A DNA stretch of 64,000 bases, taken from NCBI GenBank assembly GCA_963843645.1, contig CAWJLE010000003.1, forward strand, positions 1,426,001 to 1,490,000, in the 5' to 3' direction. The notes below the pieces were generated by a model. It searched no databases. It was not told where the DNA came from and saw only the letters and a list, made by a program, of their open reading frames with translations. Made by a program: the position numbers and the translations under genes. Of this stretch, positions 45,392 through 55,701 are shown in pieces. The stretch's first letter is position 1. Every line of letters starts with the position of its first letter. This DNA is from CAWJLE01 sp963843645. Its GTDB lineage: Bacteria > Chloroflexota > Anaerolineae > DAOTYC01.

Positions 45392-46074
45392 TGCGAAAAG
45401 AACCACCGGAGCGCGTTTTCCGGTACTTCGACCTGATCATGGCGCTGTTCGTGGCCGTCTTGCTGATCAGCAACGTCGCTTCGGCCAAGATCGTACAGCT
45501 CGGTCCGCTGACGTTCGACGGGGGCACGTTGCTGTTCCCGGTCAGTTACATCTTCGGCGACATTCTCACCGAGGTCTACGGCTACCGCAGATCGCGCCGC
45601 GTGATCTGGATGGGCTTCTTCTGCGCCGCGCTGATGGCGTTGACGTTCAGTGTCGTGGGGTGGCTGCCGGCAGCCGACGGGTGGGAGAACCAGGCCGCCT
45701 ACCAGACGATTTTGGGGCTCACGCCGCGCATCGTGGCGGCGTCGCTGCTGGCGTACTGGGCGGGTGAGTTTTCGAATTCTTACACGCTGGCCAGGATGAA
45801 GGTGCTGACCCGCGGCCGCTGGCTGTGGACGCGCACCATCGGCAGCACAATCGTGGGCGAAGGGGTGGACACGGTGTTGTTCGTGACCATCGCCTTTGCC
45901 GGTGCGCTGCCGGGTGATCTGTTGATCGCCGTCATGCTGTCTAACTACCTGTTCAAAACGGGCCTGGAGGCCCTGATGACGCCGGTTACCTACCAGGTCG
46001 TGTCGTTTCTTAAGGGCGCCGAGTCTGAGGACTACTACGATCGGGGCACCGATTTTAATCCGTTCCGGATTTGA
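45391..46074 (+). CDS. yhhQ: Queuosine precursor transporter (YhhQ/VUT family)
   Basis: A membrane protein of 227 residues with six helices, from the family that imports preQ0/preQ1 for queuosine tRNA modification. Recognised by LLISNVASAKIVQLGPLTFD, FPVSYIFGDILTEVYGYRRS, the middle helix LLAYWAGEFSNSYTLARMK and TIGSTIVGEGVDTVLFV. ATG 45391 overlaps the nadB stop. Placement in a NAD operon is odd. It might reflect simple cotranscription or a shared purine-like substrate. Confidence 0.88.
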   Translation: MRKEPPERVFRYFDLIMALFVAVLLISNVASAKIVQLGPLTFDGGTLLFPVSYIFGDILTEVYGYRRSRRVIWMGFFCAALMALTFSVVGWLPAADGWENQAAYQTILGLTPRIVAASLLAYWAGEFSNSYTLARMKVLTRGRWLWTRTIGSTIVGEGVDTVLFVTIAFAGALPGDLLIAVMLSNYLFKTGLEALMTPVTYQVVSFLKGAESEDYYDRGTDFNPFRI

Positions 46075-46160
46075 CTTTCCTCACAAACGGTCGATACGGC
46101 GTTTCGCAGCGAGGGTGATCGTTGAGAATCACCGATCGCTTGAACGCGGCTGCCCTGAAT

Positions 46161-46190
46161 TTGCAGCTTTGAGCCGGCCGGTGGTATGAT
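46161..46190 (+). promoter_or_regulatory. Promoter of the LCP gene
   Basis: TTGCAG (46161-46166), 18 bases, TATGAT (46185-46190), about 175 bases before the proposed ATG. Nothing else is seen in 46075-46372. Confidence 0.35.
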
Positions 46191-46372
46191 GACCGCTGGA
46201 ATCGCGATGCGTCACACTCTCCCTATGAGCCAACAGCCGATCATACGGCGAGATCTTCCCCGCCCGGTAGTCCCTGCCATGATCGATTCCGATATTCGGT
46301 CGTTTCAAACGCACGACTCCCGTATCGAGCGTGTCAATTTGGGTTGAGTGGAGATTGACTTACGTGTCAAGC

Positions 46373-47625
46373 ATGTTCGATTTGCGTCGTACCGGTCCCA
46401 AACTGATCATCGCATTATCCATCGGCCTTTGCGCGTTCGTCTGCATGTCCGCGGGTGGGCTGACTCTGTTCCGGCAGGCCCGGACTCTAGCGCTCGGTCC
46501 GTCGAGCACGTCTGTGCCGATCGCCGCCGCTCCGCTGTATCCCACACCCACTCAGGCGCGTCAACCGGCCGTTCCGACGTGGGCTCCGACAGCCGCATCG
46601 ACGCCGGTCCCTGTCGCGGTGCAGCAAGGGCTCCAAACGACTGCGTTCGAAGCTGGCGCGGCGCCGGTTGGCCCGACATCGGCCACCGCGATGCCGTACC
46701 CACCGGTGGCATCACCGGTCCCGACGGCTGCCGAGCAGTCGCCATCGACGGCGGCGGCCGCTTCCGGGCGGCTGGCCGCACCCGAGACGCGGCCTCAGAC
46801 CTTCAACGTGATATTGCTCGGCAGCGACCGAAATGAAACCGGCAAAGGCACCTGGCGCACGGACGTCATGGCGCTGGTGGCCCTCGAGCCGGAATCGCAC
46901 ACTGCCGGGGTTCTCGCCATTCCGCGCGACCTGTACGTCAACATCCCGAACCACGACCCGGACCGCATCAACACGGTCGACTTCCTGGGTCACTACACCA
47001 AGTACCCCGGTGACGGCCAGGCACTGCTCAACGATACGCTGCACGAGAATTTCGGGTTCGGCTTCGATCGTTACATTCGGATCGATTTCAACGGCTTTGC
47101 GCAGATCATAGATGAGTTGGGCGGAATCGACGTGGACGTGGACTGCCCCCTGGAGGAGAGATTCGCCGATCCCGGCTTCTGCCGGAAGGGCGGCTGCTGA
47201 AAGTATCCGCCGGGCTGCAGCACATGGACGGCCATACCGCGTTGCTGTACGTGCGACAGCGCCACGACAACGGCGATACCGACCGCTCGCGGCGCCAGTT
47301 CAAGGTGCTGATGGCCCTGCGCGATAAGGCCTTGAAGTTGGACACGCTCCCACTGCTGCCCAAGCTGTGGACGACTTATCGAGCGAACGTGCAGACGGAC
47401 CTCAGCATGACGGAGATCCTGCAGTTGGCTCGTTGGATGGCCGATTTCCAGACGACGAGCCTGCACGGCCGCATCATCGACCAGACGTTGGCCGATCCGT
47501 GGACGACACCAAAGGGCGCCTGGGTGCTGTTGCCTCACGTCGACCAAATCAAGGCGGCATATAGGGACCTGCTGAGTGCTCCCAACGTGATCGACGCCGG
47601 TCACCGGACTCGCTGCCCCAAGTGA
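46373..47625 (+). CDS. LytR-CpsA-Psr (LCP) cell-wall ligase, frameshifted
   Basis: LCP enzymes transfer lipid-linked glycopolymers to peptidoglycan or other acceptors. An N-terminal membrane anchor (PKLIIALSIGLCAFVCMSAG) precedes about 100 residues of Pro/Thr/Ala-rich linker. The LCP core follows: NVILLGSDRNETGKGTWRTD, LAIPRDLYVNIPN, DRINTVDFLG, IDELGGIDVDVDCPL and then LLYVRQRHDNGDTDRSRRQ, which carries the Arg residues for phosphate binding. The frame changes near 47195, in GAAGGGCGGC, joining PGFCRK to LLKVSAGLQHMDGH. The start is uncertain. I take ATG 46373. A single one-base error explains the break. Confidence 0.85.
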
Positions 47626-47668
47626 CGGCCGATCGACGATCGCCCCACTCCAAATAGGGAGTGATCGA

Positions 47669-50564
47669 TCATTTGGGAGCGTCCAGCGCCTGCCGGACCC
47701 CTCTCAACAGCGCGTCCGGGCTGTAGGGCTTCTGCAGGTGCCCGATCGCGCCGGCACCCAGAAGCTCTTGCGTTTCTTGCGCGTTGCTGTAACCGCTCAG
47801 AAGCAGGACTTTGAGGTCGGGTCGAATCGATCGCATTCGTCGATAGGTCTCCGCGGCGTCCGGCAGTTCCTTCAACATGTCCAGAATCACCAGGTCAAAC
47901 TGGTCGCCCCTGTTTGTGTATCAGGTTGACCGCTTCCACACCGTCAACTGCATCCCGGACCACATATCCATCCTCGTCGAGCAGCCGATGCGCCAGCTGC
48001 AATAAGTCGGGATCGTCATCCACGACCAGAATGGTCTCTTTGTGCCTGGGAATCAGGCTGAGTGTCGTGGGCGCAGGCCTCCTCCGTCTCCTCTGCTAGC
48101 GGCAAGTAGACCATGAACGTCGCACCTGCACCCGGCGTGCTGCCGACCTTGACCACGCCTTGATGCGCCTGCACGATCGTGAACACCGTGGCCAAGCCCA
48201 GGCCGCTGTGCTGGCGCGTACCGCTCTTGGTCGTGAAGAAGGGGTCGAAGATGCGTCTTCTGGGTTTCCTCGTCCATGCCCTTGCCGGTGTCGCTTACGC
48301 TCAGGCAGGCGTACTGCCTTGGCTGAAGGTTGAGCGCGTGCGCCGCCGCTTCATCCAGCAGCACGGAACACGTTTCGATCGAGAGCAGCCCACCCTGATA
48401 GCGCTGATCGGCCGGCACGCTCATGATTGCATCGCAAGCATTCATGGCCAGGTTGAGCACCACCTGGTGCAACTGAGGCGCATCGCCCTTCACGATGAGA
48501 GGTTGCTCCGCCAGGTTCAGCTGAACTTCGATGCTGGGGTCGATCCTCTCCCACAGCATTTCGCTGACTTCTTGTACGACCTCGTTCAGCTCCACATCCG
48601 ACACGTGAACGACCCCTCCACGCGCGAAGGTCAATAGCTCCGCAGTCAGGTCGGATGCGCGCTGGCAAGACCGAACGATGATGTCCATGTCCGAAGCGTG
48701 GGGTGAATCAGCGGGCAACCTCGACCTCACGAGCGAAGCATATCCCATGATGTTGGCCAGGATATTGTCGAAATCGTGGGCCACCCCACCGGCCAGCCGG
48801 CCCAGCGCCTCCATCTTCTGGACCTGCCGGAGCTGCTCCTCTTTCTGCTGCAGCGCCGCGCCGGCCTCCATACGCGCCACCACCGCGCCAATTTGGTTGG
48901 CAACGGCCTCGAGCGCAGTCTGCACAAAGCCCGGGATCTCTTCCAGGCTGTGCGAGCTTACGTTCAGACATGCGAGGACTCGCTCTCCGTAGGGAATAGG
49001 GATGATCGCGATCGCCCGCAACTGCTCGTTCGAGTCGAAGAGGCTGAGCACCTGGTCCGGCGACTGATGCGATGCGTACAACGGCGCCGCCCGTCGAATC
49101 AGGCGTGCGAGTTCGGAATCCGCTCCATAGTACGACGCGTGCCGCGTGAAAGCCGTCGACAGCCCAGTCGCGTAGGCCAGCCTGACACTGCCGTCTGTCT
49201 GATCGACCAGGTAGGCCGCTCCGGAGTCCATGCCCGAGATTCTTATCGCGGCTTCCAGCGTGAGCCGCAAGGCCTCCGCCACGTCCGCCGCCAGTCCCAG
49301 GGCCAGGCCCAAATCGCGCTGCACTCGGGCCAGGTCTTCAGCTCGCCGCCGATTCGTGGTATCTTCGAACACCACACCGAACCGCGCCCCACTCATGGGA
49401 AACGCTTTCTCCCGGAAGATGCGATCGTGCGGTTGGGTGATCGATATCGAATTCCGCCGGCTGTCGGCGCTCGACCACCCGTGCGTAAACCCCCACGTAA
49501 GGAGGTGGCTCGGAGATGCCCATGATCGCGGACATTCGCTTGCCCAGGACGTCCGCGCGCCGCAAGCCGGTCAGCTGTTCGAAGGCCGGGTTCGCGTCCA
49601 CGAGCATGTAGTCCACGGCCTGCCCCGAGGAGTCATACACCATTTCCTTGAGAACAGCTCCCTCGCTCATGCAATCGAATAGCGAGCGGTAGCGTTCTTC
49701 GCTCTCGCGCCGGGCCTCTTCGGCCCGCTTGCGGTCGGTAACCTCACGCTCGCTCGAAAACAGCCCCACGATCTCGCCCGACCTGTTGCGCAGCAGAGTC
49801 TTGATGGCTTCGTACCACCGATCGCCGATCAGGTGTTCAGCGATGACGGGTTCGCCGGTCTCTAATACGCGCCTTTCTTCTTCCAGGTAACCCTGCGCAA
49901 TCTCGGGCGGAAAGAACTCGAAGTCGGTTTTGCCGATCATCTCTTCTGGAGTGCCCGAAAACAGCTGAGCTATGCTTCTGCTGCACGCCAGGAACTTCGA
50001 CTGCAAGTCCTTGAAGATCACAATGTCCGGCGTGTTGTCCAACAGGGTCTGCAGCATGCCCCACTGTTCGTCGCGCTCAGCCTCCACTTCTTTGTGATCG
50101 GTCATGTCCCGCTCAGCGCACAGCACGCCCATGATGTCGCCTGCGGCATCGCGCAGCGGGTACTTGTTGCCCTTGTACCAGCGTGGACCACCTGCCCCGT
50201 TGACGAAGTGTTCGACCATCAGGGGCTCCCCGGTCTCCATCACCTGGATTTCCTCCTGCCGAAAGCGGGCGGCTTCCTCCCGCGGAAAGAGCTCGCGGTC
50301 CGTCTTGCCGATAATCTCGTCTCTCGGTCTGCCGACGAGTTCACACATGGCTCGACTGCAGGCGCCGATCACGGAGTTGACGTCCTTGAACAGTATCAAG
50401 CTGGGGTCCACCTCCAGGAGCACGTCGAGCATGGCGCGATGCATCTCGCTTTTGGTCTCCAGCTGCTGATGTTCCGCCTGCCGCTCGAGCACTGCCACTC
50501 GGCGGCGCAGGGTCTCCAACTCGGCCAACAAATCTCCTGAAGATTTACCCGGATCAGCATCCAT
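47669..50564 (-). CDS. Hybrid histidine kinase (three PAS, GAF, HisKA, HATPase, receiver), four frameshifts
   Basis: A soluble hybrid kinase of about 960 residues. The N-terminus is a short coiled coil (LLAELETLRRRVAVLERQAE). Three PAS domains follow (VDPSLILFKDVNSVIG, NTPDIVIFKDLQSKFLAC, VDANPAFEQLTGLRRADVLG), then a GAF domain (ALRLTLEAAIRISGMDSGAA), HisKA with the phospho-His in LAGGVAHDFDNILANIMGYA, HATPase (DTGKGMDEETQ, SGLGLATVFTIVQAH) and a C-terminal receiver (ILVVDDDPDLL, LVILDM, LLLSGYSN, QKPYSP). The frame changes near 49440, 48255, 48040 and 47905, the last in GGGG. No membrane segment is present, so it senses an internal signal. GAGGAG precedes ATG 50564. Confidence 0.85.
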
Positions 50565-50623
50565 CGTGTTGCTCCTCGCCTGAGGGTGTTTTTGTTTGTT
50601 TCTTCTGTCGAGCGGCCGCAACC

Positions 50624-52544
50624 TCAGGGCTTGCCGCGCACCGTGATAGTACACAATTCGATTGTGCCGTCCTGAACCGGCGTTCCATCTCTCGTCGCCG
50701 CCAGCCGTCGCATAGAGGAAGCGTCGTACATGCCGACCAAGAGCCGATACTGCCCAGCGGGCATCCCGGCCGGCAACGTCAAACCATGACTGTCGGCCAG
50801 GGTTTCTTCCGGCTGCCACCGGCTGGTCGGATACAGCGCGTGCACCGGCGCGCCGTCGCCCTGCACCACCGGCACGCCGTTCTCGTCCGCCAGGTGGATG
50901 AACACCTGGTAGTCTTTCGACATGGGTTTCAGCGCACGCCAATAGAGAACGATGCGCCCCACGTCGCCAGGCTGCCAGACGTCCGGCTCCGCTCGATAGC
51001 CGACCAACGCGATAGATTCGCCAATGTGTGTGTCATCTCCCAGTGGTACGCCGGGAACCCGCTCTCCGGCCTCGTATCGCCGGCCGTGCAGAATGCGGGC
51101 ATTCCCGCCGAAATCGGTCGTGCTGACGAAATGCGCATCAGCCCAATCGACGAAGGGCTTCAGCCACGCAAAGCGGTCCGTCCACAGACACACGGTCTGT
51201 ATGTCCCGCTCTTCAGTGGTTGCGATCACACCCTCAGAGGTCATGTCGTACGCCAGAATCCGCGCCAGCGAGACGTCGCTCAGCTCGGGTGGAGACAGCC
51301 GGCCCAGAGTGAAGACCAGGCTGAGATCGTCGGACACAACCAGCTCGTGTGGAGATGTGATCTGCTGCAGCAGCCGTTGGCCCGCCTCTTCCCGACCGCC
51401 CTGCCGGAACCGCGCCGGATCGCTGCGCCAGGCCACGAGCCCGGGCAGGCCGGTGACGATCAAGACCGCCGCAGCCAGCGTTATGGCCGTCGCGGCTCCC
51501 CAGGCCGGCGACTTCCGGCGCAAACCCGGGCTCACCCTACGCGCCCAACGATCGACCGAGGTCCCGGCCAGTAACACCAGGGGCAGCGACAGGACGATGC
51601 AGTGCCTGTCGAACAGAGGCGCATACCACCACAGGCCGGCGAGCGTGAGCGCGCCCAACAACCAGATGAGCATCTGCGCGCGGAACTCCTGGGTGCGGCG
51701 CGGATCCAGGGTGAACAACCCCGCGAGGGCCAGCACTCCCGCCGCCCGGCAGCTCCACAGATAGCTCCAGATGAGACCCCAATTTGCCGTTGGAGTCCAA
51801 TGTGCTGCCTGCCGGAGGCCGACCCGGACCGACACGGCCTCCTGCACGAAGACACCCGGGCCATAGATGACCAGGCAGGCAGCAATCGGCAGGAGGAACA
51901 AACCGGCCGCCAGTGCCGCCCCGGCCAGCAAGGACCGCCAGCGAAGCGAAGTCTGCCCCCTAGCCGGGTAGAGCTGATGTGCCGCCACCATCGCTCCGAG
52001 CCAGACGGGCAGCAAGAAGGCCATCGGCTTGACCAGCACGCTCAGACCGCAGACGAAGCCGGCCGCGCCCAGAATCGCCCACCTGCCCGATCGCCAGTAC
52101 AGGAACGCCAGAGCCACCGTGACGGCGATCAGCGCCAAAGCCGGCACTTCGCTGACGGCCAGTCCCGCGGTATCGAAGAAACCCCGGTCCAACAAGAGCA
52201 GGGCTGCCGCGGCCAGGCCTGCCGTCCACGCGGCCAGCATGCGCCCGGTGAGCGCTACGAGCAATACGTAGAGTAGGGCGAACGCAATGATCACGGCGCG
52301 CGCCACCATCAGGGAAGGCTGAACCAGACGAAAGACCGCGCCCGTCAGCTCGATCAGACCGGGGTAGGCCAGGGGCACGGTCTGAGAAGTACAGCCGAAA
52401 GCCGCGGCTCACCCAATACGCTGAGGTGACGTAAGCGCCTTCATCGATCTGCCAGCCGAAGCCCGGCAAAGCGGAGACTCGCCACAGGCCGAACGCGGTC
52501 ATCAGCCCAATTGTCCCCGCCCAAAACGCAGTTCGCTTCCCCAT
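50624..52544 (-). CDS. Membrane glycosyltransferase, GT39/83 (ArnT/PMT) type, frameshifted
   Basis: A polytopic membrane protein of about 640 residues, with about 12 helices and a soluble C-terminal domain. The first loop has GWQIDEGAYVTSAYWVSRG, where the acidic pair is the catalytic signature of dolichyl- or polyprenyl-phosphate sugar transferases. The middle has many Leu/Ala helices. The C-terminal part is a beta-rich domain (GDVGRIVLYWRALKPMSK, YQVFIHLADENGVPV). It probably glycosylates surface proteins or lipids. The frame changes once near 52385, joining GFRLYFS to TVPLAYPGLIELTG. The neighbouring kinase gene starts 60 bases downstream. Confidence 0.82.
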
Positions 52545-52663
52545 TCACCCTCCGGCCGGGTTCGGGTCGCCAGGACCCCCGCCGGCACGCGTATGGACTG
52601 GTCTAACCAAACGGTACCTCCATGATAACACGCAAAAACGCAAAGTCAAAGCCCATATCGACT

Positions 52664-52691
52664 TTGTCATACCGCCCGTTTGCGGTATAAT
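52664..52691 (+). promoter_or_regulatory. Promoter of the lar-rel-mutL cluster
   Basis: TTGTCA (52664-52669), 16 bases, TATAAT (52686-52691). A 75-base leader follows before larE. Confidence 0.7.
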
Positions 52692-52768
52692 ACGTTGATT
52701 CTTATCACGGCTGAGTAACACTCCGGCGCGGGATCTGTGACAGGTCTCGCGTTTTAAGGTTAAGGAAC

Positions 52769-53611
52769 ATGGCAGTCGATCCAACGAAAGAATATCATCC
52801 GCCCGTGAATGAAGTGTCCGCGGCCAAGCGCGCCGCGCTGTCCGGCATCCTCCGCGGATTCGCGCGGGTCGCCGTGGCCTTTTCAGGTGGCGTGGACAGC
52901 TCTCTCTTGCTCCGGGTCGCCGTCGATTGCCTGGGCGCCGACAACGTCCTGGCAGTCACTGTGGCCTCGCCCGTTCACCCTCAGTGGGAGCGAGAAGAGG
53001 CCCAGGCGCTGGCACGAGCCCTGAACGTCGAGCATCTCATCGTCGAGAGTGACGAGCTCGAAAACGAGGATTTCGCAGCCAATCCGGCGGACCGCTGCTA
53101 CGTCTGCAAGTTTGGGCGTTTCAGCGAGCTGATTCGCCTGGCCCACGAGCGCGGCTTCGCCTACGTATTGGACGGCGGCAACGCCGACGACGTGACCGAT
53201 TATCGCCCAGGTCAGCGCGCCGCGGAAGAGCTGCGCGTGCGCAGTCCGCTCAAGGAGGCCAGATTCACCAAGGCCGAGATTCGAGCCCTGTCGCGGCTCC
53301 TCGGCTTGCCGACCTGGGACCGCCCGTCGCGTGCCTGCCTGGCCTCGCGCTTCCCGTACGGTGAGCGAATCACTCGCGAGGCACTGCTTCAGGTGGAACG
53401 GGCCGAGGATTTCCTGCTTGGGCTCGGCCTCGGCCAAATGCGCGTCCGGCACCACGGCAGCCTGGCGCGCGTCGAGCTGCTGCCAGCCGACTTCGAGCTG
53501 GCCCTCTCCCAGCGAGAAAGACTCGTGGCCCGGTTCAACGAGCTGGGTTTCACTTACGTAACTCTAGATCTCGCCGGATTCCGATCCGGCAGCATGAACG
53601 AGGTGTTGTAG
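52769..53611 (+). CDS. larE: ATP-dependent sacrificial sulfur transferase LarE
   Basis: Converts the carboxylates of pyridinium-3,5-dicarboxylate mononucleotide to thiocarboxylates by giving up a cysteine sulfur, a step in nickel-pincer nucleotide (NPN) synthesis. 280 residues. The PP-loop ATPase motif is VAFSGGVDSSLLLRVA. Further motifs are PADRCYVCKFGRF and GGNADDVTDYRPG. The sacrificial cysteine is expected in PSRACLASRFPYGE. It starts a run of closely spaced genes, with larB only six bases downstream. Confidence 0.93.
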   Translation: MAVDPTKEYHPPVNEVSAAKRAALSGILRGFARVAVAFSGGVDSSLLLRVAVDCLGADNVLAVTVASPVHPQWEREEAQALARALNVEHLIVESDELENEDFAANPADRCYVCKFGRFSELIRLAHERGFAYVLDGGNADDVTDYRPGQRAAEELRVRSPLKEARFTKAEIRALSRLLGLPTWDRPSRACLASRFPYGERITREALLQVERAEDFLLGLGLGQMRVRHHGSLARVELLPADFELALSQRERLVARFNELGFTYVTLDLAGFRSGSMNEVL

Positions 53612-53617
53612 ATTCTG

Positions 53618-54463
53618 ATGGATATCCAACGGCTTCGCGCCGTTCTGCAATCCGTGCAGGCCGGCGACATGAACGTTGACGACGCGTTGGGCGCACTGCA
53701 GACCCTGCCGTACGAGGACCTCGGGTACGCCCACCTCGACCACCACCGTGCGCTGCGCCAGGGTTTCCCCGAAGTGGTTTTCGCCCAGGGGAAGACGCCC
53801 CAGCAGGTCGCGCAGATCATGCAGCATTTGGGCGAGCAAAACCCATTGGTGATGGCGTCGCGGGCCGATTCCGCCGCGTACCAGGCGGTCAGGCAAGCGT
53901 TGCCTGAGGCGCGGTACCACGAAACCGCCCGGATCATCACCCTGGGGCAGGAGCCCACGCCGCCTTCTGACGGGAGCTACATTCTGGTCATGAGCGCCGG
54001 CACGTCCGATCTGCCGGTGGCGGAAGAGGCCGCGGTGACGGCTGAGTTGCTCGGATCCCGCGTCGAGCGCCTGTTCGATGTCGGCGTGGCCGGCATCCAC
54101 CGACTGTTGGACCACCTGCCTGTCCTCAACTCCGCCGAGGTCATCGTCGTTGTCGCCGGAATGGAGGGCGCTCTGGCGAGTGTCGTCGGCGGGCTGGCCG
54201 CCTGCCCCATCATCGCCGTTCCCACCAGCGTGGGCTACGGCGCCAGCTTTGGCGGACTCGCTGCGTTGCTCGCCATGCTCAATTCGTGCGCCGCCGGAAT
54301 CGCGGTGGTCAATATCGACAACGGGTTTGGCGCGGGTTTCCTCGCCAACCGCATCATTCGTCTCGGTCAGAAGCTCAGCCTGCCGATCCAAACTCCGCAG
54401 TCCGACGACACCTCGCCGGTGTCCCGGACAGCCCTGGAAGGAGCGACCAAACCAAATCGATGA
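53618..54463 (+). CDS. larB: Pyridinium-3,5-dicarboxylate mononucleotide synthase LarB
   Basis: Carboxylates and hydrolyses nicotinic acid adenine dinucleotide, the first step of NPN synthesis. 281 residues. The C-terminal half resembles AIR carboxylase PurE: VMSAGTSDLPVAEEA, DVGVAGIHRLL, VVVAGMEGALASVVGGL and IAVPTSVGYGASFGGL. The substrate NaAD comes from the NAD pathway, which is encoded a few kilobases upstream (nadC-nadA-nadB). It overlaps larC by four bases (ATGA). Confidence 0.93.
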   Translation: MDIQRLRAVLQSVQAGDMNVDDALGALQTLPYEDLGYAHLDHHRALRQGFPEVVFAQGKTPQQVAQIMQHLGEQNPLVMASRADSAAYQAVRQALPEARYHETARIITLGQEPTPPSDGSYILVMSAGTSDLPVAEEAAVTAELLGSRVERLFDVGVAGIHRLLDHLPVLNSAEVIVVVAGMEGALASVVGGLAACPIIAVPTSVGYGASFGGLAALLAMLNSCAAGIAVVNIDNGFGAGFLANRIIRLGQKLSLPIQTPQSDDTSPVSRTALEGATKPNR

Positions 54464-55659
54464 AGATCGCGTACTTTGATTGCATATCCGGCATTAGCGG
54501 CAACATGATTCTCGGGGCGCTTATCGACGCCGGTCTGGATGCCGGCGCCTTGCGCGCTGAGCTGGCGAAGCTCAACCTGACCGGCTACTCAGTGGAGGCC
54601 ACATCGGTCAGCAAGAATGGGATCGCCGCCATACTGGTCGACGTCAACGTGTCAGAGACAGGCGTTCACCGGCACCTGCCGGACATCGAACGCATCATCG
54701 ACGAGAGTACGCTGGCAGCCCCCGTCAAGCAGACCGCCGGGAACGTCTTCCGCCGCCTGGCCGAAGCGGAGGCTCAGGTCCACGGCACGACGCCGGACCA
54801 CATCCATTTTCACGAAGTAGGTGGAATGGACGCGATCATCGACATCGTTGGCGCGGTGATCGGTCTGCGGCTGTTGGGCATCGAGCGGGTCGTGGCTTCA
54901 CCGATCCCAACGGGGCGAGGCTGGATCACAGCCGCTCACGGGCGGCTGCCCGTGCCGGCGCCGGCGACCGCTGCCCTGCTTCGGGGCGTTCCGCTCAACC
55001 CGCTGGACGTCGAGGCCGAGCTCACCACGCCCACCGGCGCGGCGATCATCACGACCGTGGCGGAGGGTTTTGGGCCGACACCCGCGATGACCGTCGATCA
55101 CGTCGGCTATGGCGCCGGCCATCGGGACCTCGAGCACCCCAACGTGCTACGGCTGATGGTCGGTCATCTGGCCGGTAGCGACGAAAGCTCGGGTTCAGAC
55201 GCATACGACGTGGACACAATGACAGTGATCGAGGCGAACATCGACGATATGAACCCCGAATTCTTCGACCACGTCATGACTCGCCTGCTGGAGAACCGCG
55301 CGGTGGACGTCTTTCTGACGCCCATCCAAATGAAGCGCAACCGTCCGGCGACGATGCTGAGCGTGTTAGTCCCTGCGGATTCAGTCGAGCCCGCGCTGGA
55401 GACGCTCTTCGCAGAGACGACGACTCTTGGCGTGCGAACGTACGAGACCCGCCGCCGCAAGCTGCCACGGCAGGAGATCGACGTCGCGCTGCCAGGCGGC
55501 CGGGTGCGAGTGAAAGTGGCGACGCTGCGCGGCCAGGTTAAGAACGTTGCCCCGGAATACGTCGATTGCCGCGAAATCGCCGAACGAACCGGCGAGCCGA
55601 TCAAAGCCGTGTACGATCAGGCAAAAGCTGCCGCACTGAAAACCTTGGCAGAGAGCTGA
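54460..55659 (+). CDS. larC: Nickel insertase LarC, single uninterrupted frame
   Basis: CTP-dependent cyclometallase that inserts nickel into the dithiocarboxylate to complete the NPN cofactor of lactate racemase. 399 residues. Conserved features are YFDCISGISGNMILGALIDA, HIHFHEVGGMDAIIDIVG, VVASPIPTGRGWITAAHGRL, TPTGAAII and IEANIDDMNPEFFDHVM. In some lactobacilli this protein is made from two frames by programmed frameshifting. Here the two parts are one open frame. LarA, the racemase that uses the cofactor, is not in the window. Confidence 0.93.
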   Translation: MKIAYFDCISGISGNMILGALIDAGLDAGALRAELAKLNLTGYSVEATSVSKNGIAAILVDVNVSETGVHRHLPDIERIIDESTLAAPVKQTAGNVFRRLAEAEAQVHGTTPDHIHFHEVGGMDAIIDIVGAVIGLRLLGIERVVASPIPTGRGWITAAHGRLPVPAPATAALLRGVPLNPLDVEAELTTPTGAAIITTVAEGFGPTPAMTVDHVGYGAGHRDLEHPNVLRLMVGHLAGSDESSGSDAYDVDTMTVIEANIDDMNPEFFDHVMTRLLENRAVDVFLTPIQMKRNRPATMLSVLVPADSVEPALETLFAETTTLGVRTYETRRRKLPRQEIDVALPGGRVRVKVATLRGQVKNVAPEYVDCREIAERTGEPIKAVYDQAKAAALKTLAES

Positions 55660-55701
55660 GGGCGTCATTCAGAACGAGCTAATGGCAGTCAGGACAGGCT
55701 T

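Noticed and set aside
54460..55659. Programmed frameshift in larC
   Set aside because: The whole LarC is one open frame here, unlike the lactobacillus gene.
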